From Rubripirellula sp. (lineage in GTDB: Bacteria; Planctomycetota; Planctomycetia; Pirellulales; Pirellulaceae), in NCBI GenBank assembly GCA_012270065.1, contig JAAXJB010000092.1, forward strand, positions 40,976 through 104,975: 64,000 nt of DNA, written 5' to 3'. Position numbers and translations under genes: made by a program. The notes beneath the pieces were generated by a model that searched no databases, was not told the origin of the DNA, and was given only the letters and a program-made list of their open reading frames with translations. Positions 45,539 through 55,145 of this stretch are shown here, one piece after another; the stretch's first letter is position 1, and every line of letters begins with the position of its first letter.

Positions 45539-46582
45539 CTAGCGTCCGAAGAAAGATGCAAAGGCTATCACGGCCAGCACCAACGCAACCAATGCGGCTA
45601 ATCTTCCCCAACCCACCTCAGATGCCCCAGAGATGCTCGCTTGACGGATTTCCTGCTGCAATAGTTCTTTTCCACGCGCCACGACATCATCTGCGGCCAC
45701 ATCTGTCTTCGTCTGCTTACCCGAGATATTTCGTTCCAGATCGGCGTCGGCGACCAGTTGCAACATCAAAGCCTGAACCTGTCTGGCGTTGAACGGACGG
45801 TCCTCGGGATTTTTTTCAAGCAATCGATCGATGATCGCATCCATTTCGGGCGGGCAAGAACGCACAAAATCTCGCACATGAGGGGCAGGACTGCGTAAAT
45901 GCTGCTCGAAAAGCTGAGCGAAATTGTCACCTTGGAAAGGTGTGCGGCCCACCAACATCTCAAACAAACAGCAGCCCAGAGAATAAAGATCGGCTTTCCC
46001 TGAAACAGCTTGATCTGCGGTTATCTGCTCCGGCGCCATGTAAGCGTGAGTTCCAACCGTCATCCCCGCTGCTGTGAGATCACTGAGGTCAAGATCACGT
46101 GCGATTCCAAAATCACCAAGCTTGACCTCACCTGTTCGGGTAAGAAACAAATTGCTGAGTTTGAGATCACGATGGATGACACCATGGTTATGTGCATACT
46201 GAAGTGCCGAACTGATCTGTCGGGTCAATTCCGCGACGATCTGCCAATCGAACACACCCTTGATTTGCAAGAGACTTTTGACTGTCCCGCCGTCAATGAG
46301 TTCCATCACGTAGAACAGTGTGCCATCGTCTTCGCCGCCCCCAAAATAGCTCACGATATGAGGGTGGCTAAGGCGTTCGAGTATCGACATTTCACGTCGA
46401 AACCGGGCTCGAATCAAAGGATCCTGAGAAACTCCAGGATGCAGTTTTTTGATTGCGACCTGCTGGCCAGTCGCTTTTTCGGTCGCCCGATAGATGGTTC
46501 CGACCGTTCCCACGCCCAGAACATCACCAACATCGAATTCAGAAATTTTTCGAAATGTCTGCATCGCTGGCTTATCCTCCAT
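45539..46582 (-). CDS. Serine/threonine protein kinase with C-terminal membrane anchor
   Basis: This is a protein of about 347 residues that phosphorylates Ser/Thr on unknown partners. The start at 46582 (MEDKPAMQTFRK) or 46564 (MQTF) fits the kinase domain; an earlier ATG at 46675 is unlikely. Hanks motifs seen: GVGTVGTIYRA (subdomain I), VAIKKLHP (catalytic lysine), HRDLKLSNLFL with the catalytic Asp, DFGIAR, and the APE motif in YMAPEQ. A C-terminal membrane helix (LAALVALVLAVIAFASFFG) anchors the domain facing the cytoplasm with almost no external part, so it lacks a sensor domain of its own. It lies 107 bp downstream of rplU on the same strand and could share its transcript. Confidence 0.93.
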   Translation of the reverse strand: MEDKPAMQTFRKISEFDVGDVLGVGTVGTIYRATEKATGQQVAIKKLHPGVSQDPLIRARFRREMSILERLSHPHIVSYFGGGEDDGTLFYVMELIDGGTVKSLLQIKGVFDWQIVAELTRQISSALQYAHNHGVIHRDLKLSNLFLTRTGEVKLGDFGIARDLDLSDLTAAGMTVGTHAYMAPEQITADQAVSGKADLYSLGCCLFEMLVGRTPFQGDNFAQLFEQHLRSPAPHVRDFVRSCPPEMDAIIDRLLEKNPEDRPFNARQVQALMLQLVADADLERNISGKQTKTDVAADDVVARGKELLQQEIRQASISGASEVGWGRLAALVALVLAVIAFASFFGR

Positions 46583-46689
46583 CACCTGCACATGATCTGC
46601 TGATGGATCACATACAAACTGGTCAGGACCAGACGAGCACCATGCGAAGCAGGCTCGTTGTGAGCCTGCATGCATCTCAAAGACCGGGC

Positions 46690-47004
46690 TCAGACGCCGG
46701 CGATCTTCTCGATGCGGACGCGAGTATGCATCTGGCGATGACCTGTGCGACGCCTGCTGTTCTTGCGGCGTCGAAACTTCTGAACATAAATTTTCTTGTC
46801 CATTTTGGGCCCAATGATCGATGCTGTCACTGAAGCACCATCAACCGTTGGGGAACCGAGCTGCAAACCATCGTCGCCACTGACAGCCAGGACTTTTTCA
46901 AAAGTCAGGCTCTCTCCCTGAGGAACATCTCGGTAATCAACGTCGACCTCCATTCCGGGCTCGACACGATATTGGCGACCGCCGTCGACGATGATGGCGT
47001 ACAT
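46690..47004 (-). CDS. rplU: 50S ribosomal protein L21
   Basis: This is a 104-residue ribosomal protein that binds 23S rRNA with L20 in the large subunit. It matches L21 end to end: MYAIIVDGGRQYRVEPGMEVDVD, the GESLTFEKVLAVSG strand, ASVTASIIGPKMDKKIYVQKFRRRKNSRRRTGHRQ with the conserved basic loop, and THTRVRIEKI-type ending (MHTRVRIEKIAGV). In most bacteria rpmA (L27) follows at once; here the next gene downstream is a Ser/Thr kinase and no L27 is visible in the window. Confidence 0.97.
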   Translation of the reverse strand: MYAIIVDGGRQYRVEPGMEVDVDYRDVPQGESLTFEKVLAVSGDDGLQLGSPTVDGASVTASIIGPKMDKKIYVQKFRRRKNSRRRTGHRQMHTRVRIEKIAGV

Positions 47005-47310
47005 GGCACGATTCTCTCTAAATGTTTGGTATTTTGACTTTTCGGGCCGCGTAGTGTAACGCTCCCTGCGATTGGCGCACAGGCCTTCCTTCGGGTCTTT
47101 TCCCGGGTTGAGGCGTTGTTTTTTCTGACAAATGGGTCGTTTTGAGGAATTCTACGAAGAAATCGCCTCTGAGACACCGCAGATGCAACATCACTACTTT
47201 CATCCAGAACCGGGCGAAATAGCCACTGCGGCAAACTTGGCCTTCCTTTCTGTGTCACCACCATTTTCCAACTCAATTCCGCCGTCAGACGTCCTCGGGT
47301 GGAACGAATC
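47005..47310. other. Upstream region of rplU
   Basis: 306 bp between enoyl-CoA hydratase and rplU, both on the minus strand. It should contain the rplU promoter and leader; no L21 leader structure could be recognised by eye. Confidence 0.35.
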
Positions 47311-48099
47311 TCACGTTGGCCAGACGGGATCTCGTGCTTCGAGGAACGCCGAGATTCCCTCACGAGCAGATTCCGTCGTACAAGCTGTGGCACTTCCAGC
47401 CGCACCCGCCGCCAATTGGCTGAGCATCATTTCCCCAACACACTCATTTAGCAGACGCTTGTTTGCCTGAATCGCTTCTCTGGGAGCTTCTCCACACTGG
47501 GCAGCCAACTCGCTGGCCGAGACCCAGATTTGCTTGGCATCAACCGGTTCACCACACAGCCCCCAGCCATGAGCCTGATCAGCGCTGATGGTCTGTCCCG
47601 TCAACGCCATGCGTGCCGCAGTTGCTGCACCACAGCGGAACGCCAGTAATGCTGTTGTCGCACCACCAACCAGACCACGACGGACAGCAAGGGCCCCAAA
47701 ATTCGCCTCTTTCGATGCAACAATCAAATCAGCTGCCAAGGCCAACCCGAGTCCTGCACCCAGGGCTCCACCATCCACAGCGGCAACAATCGGCTTGGGA
47801 AAGCGAAGCATCGATTCATACAACTCCGTCAGAGCACGCCATGCTGCCAACCATTCAGGTAGGGCGAGGTCTTCGGGCATTTGAGCAATCTCCGACAGCA
47901 CCTTCAGGTCAATGCCAGAACAGAAATGTTCTCCGCTGCCAGTCAGGACGACCGCTGCCACCCGCTTCTCCTGATAAACATCAGAAAATGCAGTTGTCAA
48001 ATCTTCGATCAACTGTGGGTTCAGAGCATTACGTGTTTTTGGCCGATCCATCAGGATTGTCGCCACGTTTGCATGAACTTTAACATCGACGTACTGCAC
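47311..48099 (-). CDS. Enoyl-CoA hydratase/isomerase family protein
   Basis: This is a 262-residue crotonase-fold enzyme acting on acyl-CoA thioesters. I chose the GTG at 48099 (VQYVDVKVHANVATILMDRP) because a GGAGG lies six bases upstream and because the longer frame up to 48249 runs through the terminator of the neighbouring gene. Seen: TRNALNPQLIEDL, the oxyanion-hole segment GEHFCSGIDLKVLSEI, AAVDGGALGAGLGLALAADLIVAS, and FGALAVRRGLVGGATTAL. The usual catalytic glutamate after GGA.G is not obvious (GALGAGLGLA), so the exact reaction (hydration, isomerisation, other) is uncertain. Stands alone. Confidence 0.9.
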   Translation of the reverse strand: MQYVDVKVHANVATILMDRPKTRNALNPQLIEDLTTAFSDVYQEKRVAAVVLTGSGEHFCSGIDLKVLSEIAQMPEDLALPEWLAAWRALTELYESMLRFPKPIVAAVDGGALGAGLGLALAADLIVASKEANFGALAVRRGLVGGATTALLAFRCGAATAARMALTGQTISADQAHGWGLCGEPVDAKQIWVSASELAAQCGEAPREAIQANKRLLNECVGEMMLSQLAAGAAGSATACTTESAREGISAFLEARDPVWPT

Positions 48100-48105
48100 A
48101 ATGGG

Positions 48106-48110
48106 CCTCC
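48106..48110 (-). promoter_or_regulatory. Ribosome binding site (GGAGG) deciding a GTG start
   Basis: GGAGG on the minus strand six bases before the GTG at 48097-48099 fixes the start of the enoyl-CoA hydratase. Confidence 0.75.
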
Positions 48111-48197
48111 GGTCGCAGAACGTGGAACGATGACAAACAGCTACCCATGATGAAGTAATTGACGACAACAGACCAGTCATGTCAGCAATAAAAGAAA

Positions 48198-48234
48198 GCC
48201 CCGCCCGCCGCCCATGTCGGACGGCACGCGGGGC
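48198..48234 (-). terminator. Rho-independent terminator of the YTV-protein gene
   Basis: GCCCCGC (48198-48204) pairs with GCGGGGC (48228-48234), with more pairing inside. On the minus strand it is followed by a T-rich tract (TTTCTTTTATT). It lies about 36 bp after the stop of the 649-residue protein. Confidence 0.85.
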
Positions 48235-48269
48235 CTGTTTGTTCATCAACCGGAAAAGATCGAGTCAGG

Positions 48270-50219
48270 TTACTTGCAACAACCACAGGGGATTTCGACT
48301 GTGACCGGCTTGCACACGCGGACCTGAACCGGCTTCATCGTGGTCACCGGAACACACACGGTGTATTCCTCTGGCACCTCTTCGATAACGGTATCGTAGA
48401 CCGTTACCTCACAATTCCGTGTCCTCTCCTCAGGTACAGACACGGTGTACCGTACCTCGCGTGTTTTTTCCTGACTTTCGACGCGCATCCTTTTCACCAT
48501 GCAAGTCCGCTCCTCGGTCTTGCAGGAAGTTTTAGAAACCGTGCGAGTCCTTTCTTCCATCCGTGTTTTGGTAACTGGAACCTTTCGAGTTCGCGTTTCT
48601 CTGACCATCCGGGTCACAGGCACCTTACGTGTCCTCTCCTCAACGCGACACTTGACCACTTCGCGCGTACGCTCTTCTTCACGAGTTCTGCAGACATCTA
48701 CGAGTCGCTTCCGCTCCTCGACTGTCATCTCACAGTAGGTCATCTCACGGGACCGGGTTTCCATGCGGGTCTTACAAACAGGAACCGTTCTGGTGCGGGT
48801 TTCCCGGCGGTAGGTTGTCACGGGCACCCGACAGGTTCGCTCTTCAATACGAGTTCTGCAGACAGGCACCTCTCGAGTCCGTTCTTCCGTGCGATATCTG
48901 GTGACAACACAATCTCTGGTACGCTCCTCCATGCGGCACCTCTGCACTTTCACCATTCGGGTTCGCTGCTCTGGCCGGTAACTGGTGACGCTCACCTTTC
49001 GAGTCCGTGTTTCCGTTCTGCACCGGGTAACAGGTACTTTTCGTGTACGGGTCTCTGACTTGCAACGCGTCACTGTGTAGGTGTAAGGCACCTTGGTCGT
49101 TTGACGCTGGTAAGTCGTGCATGCCACCTGTTCGGTCACCAGATTGGGCACATATACCCGCTTGTAAACTGTCTTTTTGCCGCCACAGGCTACTTGAACG
49201 GCTCGGCACTCATAGCGACCGTGATCACGGGTAACCATTCGCATCGTGGTGACAGGCACACACCTGGTCACAGTTCGTTCTGCGTTGACCGTTTCCTGCA
49301 CCGGCACTTGAACCGTGTAAGTCTGCTCAACTTCCTCGGTGTACGGCACCCGGACATCGTAAGTCTGTTCAACTTCTTCGCTGTAGGGAACCATGACGGT
49401 ACAGGTCTGCTCGACTTCCTCGGTATAAGGAACACTGACCTTGTAAGTTCTGGCAACAGTTTCCTGCACAGGAATACGAACAGAATAAGTCTGCTTCACC
49501 ATCTCAGTGTAGGGAACTTGGACACGGTAAGTCTGCGTCGTCATCTTCGTTTCGGGAACGCAAACCGTATACGTCTGCTCAACCTGCTCGGTGTATGGCA
49601 CACAAACCTGATATTTGACTTCCCGGGTCTTTTTGACAGGAACCCTCACACGGTAAGTCTCCTCAACCTGCTCGGTGTATGGCACTTTGACCTTGTAGGT
49701 TTCAGTCTCCGTGTATGGAACTGAAACGTGATAGGTTTCAATCACCTCCTCGGTCTTGGGCACACAAACGCTGTAAGTCTGCTCCACTTCTTCGGTGTAA
49801 GGCACGCAAACGAGATCCGTCTCTTCTACCTCGGTGGTAACAGGTACTTGCACTGTATACGTCACCTCTTCTTCATAAGGTACGCATACCTTGACTCTGT
49901 AAGTCTCTGTTCGAGTTTTTTCGTGCGGAACATGAACCGTGTATTTCTGTTCGCGTGTTTCGACCCTGGGCACCTTTCGTGTGACCTTGTTCATCCGTGT
50001 ACGTTTTTCCTGCCGATAGGTCGTATGCGGAACCATGCGCGTCTCAGTGACATACTGAGCCCTCGTCACAGTGCGAGTTTCACAACCCGGTTTGGCTCCG
50101 CCGCAAGGTGTAGCGCAAGCAGACTGACCCTGACAGTCATTGCAAGCGCCGTTGACGACAGGACTGCACAACAGCAGCCCCAAAACGCCAAGCACCCCGT
50201 GCTTTAGTTTTGCTCTCAT
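48270..50219 (-). CDS. YTV-repeat cell-wall protein
   Basis: This is a 649-residue exported protein made almost wholly of repeats of 14 residues. Signal peptide: about residues 1-24 (HGVLGVLGLLLCSPVVNGA), then a Cys-rich head (CNDCQGQSACATPCGG). Residues about 106-312 are an acidic block of TYxVxVPYTEEVEQ-type units; about 384-590 are a basic block of RTRxVPVTxxRxE-type units with periodic cysteines (VPVCRTR). Between them is a short unique Cys-containing linker (about 313-383), and the tail ends CGCCK. YTV-motif proteins are known as cell-wall components in planctomycetes such as Rhodopirellula. Disulfide cross-links are likely. It has its own terminator. Confidence 0.88.
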   Translation of the reverse strand: MRAKLKHGVLGVLGLLLCSPVVNGACNDCQGQSACATPCGGAKPGCETRTVTRAQYVTETRMVPHTTYRQEKRTRMNKVTRKVPRVETREQKYTVHVPHEKTRTETYRVKVCVPYEEEVTYTVQVPVTTEVEETDLVCVPYTEEVEQTYSVCVPKTEEVIETYHVSVPYTETETYKVKVPYTEQVEETYRVRVPVKKTREVKYQVCVPYTEQVEQTYTVCVPETKMTTQTYRVQVPYTEMVKQTYSVRIPVQETVARTYKVSVPYTEEVEQTCTVMVPYSEEVEQTYDVRVPYTEEVEQTYTVQVPVQETVNAERTVTRCVPVTTMRMVTRDHGRYECRAVQVACGGKKTVYKRVYVPNLVTEQVACTTYQRQTTKVPYTYTVTRCKSETRTRKVPVTRCRTETRTRKVSVTSYRPEQRTRMVKVQRCRMEERTRDCVVTRYRTEERTREVPVCRTRIEERTCRVPVTTYRRETRTRTVPVCKTRMETRSREMTYCEMTVEERKRLVDVCRTREEERTREVVKCRVEERTRKVPVTRMVRETRTRKVPVTKTRMEERTRTVSKTSCKTEERTCMVKRMRVESQEKTREVRYTVSVPEERTRNCEVTVYDTVIEEVPEEYTVCVPVTTMKPVQVRVCKPVTVEIPCGCCK

Positions 50220-51095
50220 TAGTGAATATCCCCCCCATGGATTGCCTGTAGAACTCAGGCAAACGACGATTTGAATGGCAATTTTTAGCGACTGCGCAAA
50301 ATGGGCAGTCTTGTGCCGAAGGGACTGAGTCTAGGCGTTGAGAGTCGCCTGTCAATCTGCGCCGACATGGAAGGTCAGCGAATCGGGGCGATTTAGGACA
50401 GTAGAAAATCTGGAGTGGATTAGCACTTCGGAGGGGGTTGGTTGCCGGTCTGAAAATGGAGCGTTGCAACGGAAACGGCTGTAAAACCACCGTCATCATC
50501 GCCCTTTGCGAAGAAGGTTCCCATCGGATCATTGATCTGCTCGCGAAGACTGGTTGCCGATCCCAACGAAAACGGCTGCGGAGTGATGACCTTCTGGTGA
50601 TTATCGTTGCATGCCCTGCAGATCCGGTCATCATCTCATTCAACACCGTGCCGCTGAGGCCCAGTTTGTGAGTTTCAGGGGCGGATCAACGGCCGGAACA
50701 TTGGCAATTCCAGTGATGTTGTGCACTGGTTTGAACTGGGGTCGTAGCAAAAAGTGAAGGCTTTCCTTTTCACTACCGTAAGTGCAAGAATCAAACTCAA
50801 ACAGCCGATATCGCACCATTAGGAAAGTGGGTACGAGCACAATCGCGTTGCATTGTCTTCCCTTTTCTCTGGAGCTTGGAAAGACGGCACCTGTGACAAA
50901 GCTGAGGTCGTTACTTATGATTTTGAGTGCAGGGAGAGCATGGAGACTGAACTGCGTTTCACGGTTGATCCAGTTCACATCCATGAATGTACCCAAAATC
51001 CCTCACCAGCAGTCCTGTCATGAATCCTCGTGGCTGGGACCAGTCCTAGAATCACGTCGTGGCAAGCCTCGACGGGTTGTGACAGGAGAAGATCG
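50220..51095. other. Longest gene-free stretch
   Basis: About 875 bp lie between the divergent YTV and PAS-GAF-REC genes. It should carry both promoters. Minus-strand frames at 50137-50646 and 50640-50996 have no ribosome site or recognisable domain and are not called. No repeats, RNA genes or obvious hairpins were seen. An AGGAG at 51084-51088 serves the next gene. Confidence 0.4.
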
Positions 51096-52871
51096 ATGAA
51101 TCGATCGCCTCAGGCGGCAACACAGTCCAGAAGCGAATCCGGAAAGCTGATCTGTGTCGGAAATCCAGACACTCTTCCGGTAGGGTTCGACCGCGAAAAT
51201 GTGATCCTCGTCGATACTTCGATTGCTGTTGTCGATGCATTGAACGAGCCAGCGATTGACGGTGTGTGGATCGCGCGTGATCAGCTCCCACAGATCAGCG
51301 AGCTGCGTGGACTTTCTCAAAGCGGTCTGATGCTCAGAGATATGCCTGAAGGTGTGGCTTTGATGGACTCGGACATGCGGGTTCTGTGGGCAAACGATCG
51401 ATTGATTGAATGGGCGGGTACTGGGAAGGTTCCGGTAGCGGGGCGGAACTTTTACGAGTTACTCTCGAATCCTGAAATCATGGGACCTGACTTCTGCCCG
51501 TTTCACACTGCATTGGCGACCAGCGAAGAGAGCACAAGCACGCTTCATAGCGAGGGCAATCGGTACTATCAGATCCATGCCGCTCCAGTCGTCCAGAGCA
51601 ATCACTCGCGTCAGTTGATTGTGACCGTCAGTGACGTGACGGATGAGATTCTTCAACAGCAGAAACTGGCAGCCATTCACCAGGCAGGTCGGGAGCTGGC
51701 AGATCTGCGGCCGACAGAAATTTTCATGATGGAAGTCGACGACAGAATCGACCTCCTCAAAGAAAACATCAGGCATTATCTCAGTGATCTACTGAATTTC
51801 GAAGTGATTGAAATACGACTTCTCGAACATGCAACAGGAAATCTGGTGCCACTTCTGAGTGTCGAGATCGATCAGGATGCCTCGGATCGTCAACTGTTCG
51901 CACACCCCCAAGGCAATGGCATCACCGGCTACGTTGCAGCCAGTGGAATGAGCTATGTATGCCACGATGTCGAAAATGATCCGTTGTTCATACCGGGAAC
52001 AAGTACATCACGCAGTTCGCTGACAGCGCCGCTGATTCTGCATGATCAGGTACTGGGCACCATCAATGTCGAAAGCCCTGAACCAGCAGCATTCGGCGAC
52101 AGCGACCTTCAGTTTCTGGAAATTTTTGCCCGTGATGTCGCCTTCGCACTCAATACTCTGGAACTTCTCGTCGCACAGAAAGCCAATACCGCCCAACAGT
52201 CCTGCGATGCCATCCACAGCGCCGTGGCAATGCCCGTCGACGAAATTCTCAATGATGCGGTCAATGTCATGGAAGGTTACATCGGTCACAGCCCCGAGGT
52301 GGTTGATCGACTGAGGAGAATTTTGCATAACGCCCGGGACATCAAGCAGACAATTCAGCAGATTGGCCAGAGGATGACACCCCTGGAAGCAGTGCCTGCG
52401 GGCGCACAATCACCCCAGCATGCGGCGCTTCGTGATAAACGCATTCTCGTTGTGGATGCCGATGAGCAGGTTCGTGAAGATGCGCATCAGCTGCTGGAAA
52501 GATACGGTTGCGTTGTCGAGACAGCTCAAAAGGGTGCCGAAGCTGTCATGATGGTCCGCAGCAGCGGTGGTGCAAGTGGCTACGATGTCATTATCAGCGA
52601 TATCCGCCTGCCCGACTTCAGTGGCTATCAATTGATGCTGCGTCTGGGCGACATCATGCATCGGGTCCCGATGGTTTTGATGACCGGCTTCGGCTATGAC
52701 CCCGGACACTCGATTGTGAAAGCGCGGCAAAATGGTCTGCACCCGAAATGTGTTCTGTTCAAGCCATTTCGTCTGGATCAGATGATTGACGTTGTCAAAA
52801 CCATTCTGGATCTCAACAAGAGCGATCCTTTGCGACCAAAATCCGGAGCTGATGGATCAACGGAACCCTGA
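51096..52871 (+). CDS. PAS-GAF-response-regulator signalling protein with kinase-like helices
   Basis: This is a 591-residue cytoplasmic signalling protein. The start at 51096 has AGGAG seven bases upstream; a longer frame reaches 51030. After an N-terminal region there is a PAS-like domain (MLRDMPEGVALMDSDMRVLWANDRLIEWAG...), then a GAF domain (LSDLLNFEVIEIRLLEHATGNLVPL...GNGITGYVAASG...). A pair of helices follows (HSAVAMPVDEILNDAVNVMEGYIG and RLRRILHNARDIKQTIQQIG) that looks like a HisKA-type dimerisation region without any ATPase domain. Last comes a REC domain (ILVVDADEQVRE, DVIISDIRLPDFSG, VLFKPF). It probably receives phosphate from a separate kinase. Confidence 0.85.
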   Translation: MNRSPQAATQSRSESGKLICVGNPDTLPVGFDRENVILVDTSIAVVDALNEPAIDGVWIARDQLPQISELRGLSQSGLMLRDMPEGVALMDSDMRVLWANDRLIEWAGTGKVPVAGRNFYELLSNPEIMGPDFCPFHTALATSEESTSTLHSEGNRYYQIHAAPVVQSNHSRQLIVTVSDVTDEILQQQKLAAIHQAGRELADLRPTEIFMMEVDDRIDLLKENIRHYLSDLLNFEVIEIRLLEHATGNLVPLLSVEIDQDASDRQLFAHPQGNGITGYVAASGMSYVCHDVENDPLFIPGTSTSRSSLTAPLILHDQVLGTINVESPEPAAFGDSDLQFLEIFARDVAFALNTLELLVAQKANTAQQSCDAIHSAVAMPVDEILNDAVNVMEGYIGHSPEVVDRLRRILHNARDIKQTIQQIGQRMTPLEAVPAGAQSPQHAALRDKRILVVDADEQVREDAHQLLERYGCVVETAQKGAEAVMMVRSSGGASGYDVIISDIRLPDFSGYQLMLRLGDIMHRVPMVLMTGFGYDPGHSIVKARQNGLHPKCVLFKPFRLDQMIDVVKTILDLNKSDPLRPKSGADGSTEP

Positions 52872-52986
52872 GAAGGGACTCTGAGAAGCAGGATCGCTTG
52901 GATGACCGGGCGAAACAAGAGCGAAAGCCTGATCATCACGAGCCCGGCCTGCGTCAAACCCTTGGACTGCTTGCCGAGCAGCACCG

Positions 52987-53415
52987 TCACTTGTTTTCTT
53001 CCATGTCCTGGATGTACTGCCGAAGGCGTTCCAGCTCGTCAGCGGTTCCTTTGAGCTTGAGCATGTTCTCGACGCGTTTGAGCAACTCTACCTGATTGAC
53101 AGGTTTACTCAAAAAGTCATCCGTGCCCGCTGTAACCGCCCGCTCGATGTCACCCAACTCATTCAAAGCAGTCACCATGAGAATCATCACGCGGCTGGTT
53201 TCGGGGTTGCCTTTGAGTGTTTCGCAAACCTCAAAACCACTCAAACGCGGCATCATCACATCCAACAAAACCAGGTCGGGATTGAATGATGCGACCTTGT
53301 CCAAGGTGTCTTGACCATCGATCGATGTTTCGATTTCACAGTCGACATTGACGAGATACGCCTCAAGCAATTCGCGATTGGCGTCATTATCATCGGCGAT
53401 CAGGATTCGGTGCAT
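52987..53415 (-). CDS. CheY-like single-domain response regulator
   Basis: This is a 142-residue receiver protein. The start at 53415 (MHRILIADDNDANREL) is preferred over ATG 53436. Seen: acidic pocket DD at 8-9, phosphoacceptor Asp52 in LVLLDVMMPRLSG, Thr in MILMVTALNE, and the conserved Lys in DFLSKPVN. A helical tail (GTADELERLRQYIQDMEENK) may bind a partner. It lies 72 bp downstream of glyA on the same strand, perhaps co-transcribed, and is convergent with the PAS-GAF-REC gene, which might belong to the same pathway. Confidence 0.9.
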   Translation of the reverse strand: MHRILIADDNDANRELLEAYLVNVDCEIETSIDGQDTLDKVASFNPDLVLLDVMMPRLSGFEVCETLKGNPETSRVMILMVTALNELGDIERAVTAGTDDFLSKPVNQVELLKRVENMLKLKGTADELERLRQYIQDMEENK

Positions 53416-53487
53416 GGAACGGATTGAGGGGTACAACGGGTTAAGGATTGTGGGACCGGATATCAGACCATCTGAACTTCTGGCAGA

Positions 53488-54750
53488 TCAACATGCCGGG
53501 GCGGTTGCAACTCGGCCCGCAGGCACTGGGAAGTTCTCACACATGTCGCGCACTTCGCCGCGTATCTTCTGGTGCAGTGCAGAGTCATCCGAGTTGCTCA
53601 GCGCCTGATGAATCCAGGCACCAACCCGCTTCATTTCCTCTGTACCCATCCCACGAGTGGTGAGCGCGGGAGTTCCGATTCGAATGCCCGAAGGATCCAT
53701 CGGCTTTCGAGTATCGAAAGGAATCATGTTCATGTTCACCGTGATCCCACAACTGTCCAATACGGCCTCTGCTTTTTTTCCACCAAGGCCTGCGGCCGTG
53801 ACATCAACAAGCATCAGATGATTCTCCGTGCCACCGCTAACCAGCGGTAGACCCTTTGCCATCAGCGTCTCGGCGAGGCTCTGGGCATTATCGACGACCC
53901 GTTGGCCGTAAACCTTGAAGTCTTCGGTCATGGCTTCGCCAAAACAGACTGCTTTCGCGGCGACAACATGCATCAGTGGGCCACCTTGAGTCCCAGGGAA
54001 CACATTCCGGTTGACCAGCTTGAGATGATCTTCTTTGCAGAGAATCAAGCCGCTCCGGGGACCCCGCAACGTCTTGTGTGTTGTCGTTGTCACATAATCA
54101 GCAAAGGGAACTGGACTGTTATGAACGCCCGCAGCAACCAATCCTGAATAGTGAGCCATATCGACGAGCAGCCGAGCACCAACCTCATTGGCGATTTCTG
54201 CGAACTTGTCGTGAGGAATCTCGCGTGGATAAGCACTTGCTCCGGCGACAATCAGTTTGGGTTTGTGTTCCCTTGCCAACGATGCAATCTGGTCGAAATC
54301 GAGACGGTGATTTTCGGGATCAACACCATAACTGTGGAAATTGTAGAGACGCCCGCTGATATTCAGCTTCATTCCGTGGGTCAGGTGGCCGCCCTGAGCC
54401 AGATCGAGCCCCAAGACATGGTCACCGTGTTCCAGACAGCTCAGATAGACGGCGGTATTGGCCTGAGAACCACTGTGTGGCTGCACATTGGCGGCTTCGG
54501 CACCGAATAGCTGACGAGCCCGCTCGAGAGCGATATTTTCGACAACATCGACGTGTTCGCAGCCACCGTAGTAGCGGCGCCCGGGATATCCCTCTGCATA
54601 TTTATTGGTCAATACGCTGCCAGCGGCCTGCATGATCGCCAGGCTGGTGTAGTTCTCGCTGGCAATCATTTCCAGACCATCCTGCTGGCGGATGGCCTCG
54701 GATTCAATCGCGTCCCAGACGGCTGGATCTTGCTGCTGCAATGGATTCAT
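53488..54750 (-). CDS. glyA: Serine hydroxymethyltransferase
   Basis: This is a 420-residue PLP enzyme that interconverts serine and glycine with tetrahydrofolate in the cytoplasm. The start at 54750 ([18 protein letters not shown]) matches the family; the frame is open further upstream to 55005, but that segment is not SHMT-like. Seen: [37 protein letters not shown], the [15 protein letters not shown] loop, [12 protein letters not shown], the PLP-lysine motif [15 protein letters not shown], and [10 protein letters not shown]. Length is that of bacterial GlyA. It may share a transcript with the CheY-like regulator downstream. Confidence 0.96.
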   Translation of the reverse strand: MNPLQQQDPAVWDAIESEAIRQQDGLEMIASENYTSLAIMQAAGSVLTNKYAEGYPGRRYYGGCEHVDVVENIALERARQLFGAEAANVQPHSGSQANTAVYLSCLEHGDHVLGLDLAQGGHLTHGMKLNISGRLYNFHSYGVDPENHRLDFDQIASLAREHKPKLIVAGASAYPREIPHDKFAEIANEVGARLLVDMAHYSGLVAAGVHNSPVPFADYVTTTTHKTLRGPRSGLILCKEDHLKLVNRNVFPGTQGGPLMHVVAAKAVCFGEAMTEDFKVYGQRVVDNAQSLAETLMAKGLPLVSGGTENHLMLVDVTAAGLGGKKAEAVLDSCGITVNMNMIPFDTRKPMDPSGIRIGTPALTTRGMGTEEMKRVGAWIHQALSNSDDSALHQKIRGEVRDMCENFPVPAGRVATAPAC

Positions 54751-55145
54751 TCGGCCTATTCTCGATGATGAGGGGGTGAACCGGGTCGACCCGGCATCGT
54801 CACAGTCAAATACACCTGTGCGTGCACCATGGATTGTCAACGTCAGTAGGCAGACCGTCAATGTCCGCCAGAAAATCACTGCGGAGAGCCGAATAGAGCT
54901 CGATTTCAGTGCTGACAGTCCAAACAATGGGAAGAATGTTGGAAAGATTGTTTGGATTACCCGCAGTTTATCGGATAAAACGGTAAGTTGTGCCGAACTA
55001 AGCACCCCTCCCGCGCGTTGAATGTGATAAGCAGCCCTTGCCTCATCGAATTCAGCACAAAAAACGCACTGCTCGGCTTCGCTGCCCTTTGCTGCGACCT
55101 AACCTTCCAAGGAAACCAGTCCTTACATCCATTCAAGTGTCCGGA
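54751..55145. other. Divergent intergenic region
   Basis: About 395 bp between glyA (minus) and the large metalloprotease (plus). Both frames are open into it without family similarity. No known leader RNA was recognised; a glycine riboswitch, which often precedes glyA, was not seen. Confidence 0.35.

Noticed and set aside
49101..50207. Long plus-strand frames opposite the YTV repeats
   Set aside because: They arise from the 42-bp repeat period of the real gene and would encode only repeat shadows.
50137..50646. 169-codon minus-strand frame overlapping the start of the YTV gene
   Set aside because: Composition is not protein-like and it overlaps the signal peptide of a clear gene on the same strand.
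53488..55005. 85-residue N-terminal extension of serine hydroxymethyltransferase
   Set aside because: The extra segment is unlike SHMT, and ATG 54750 gives the standard length and N-terminus.
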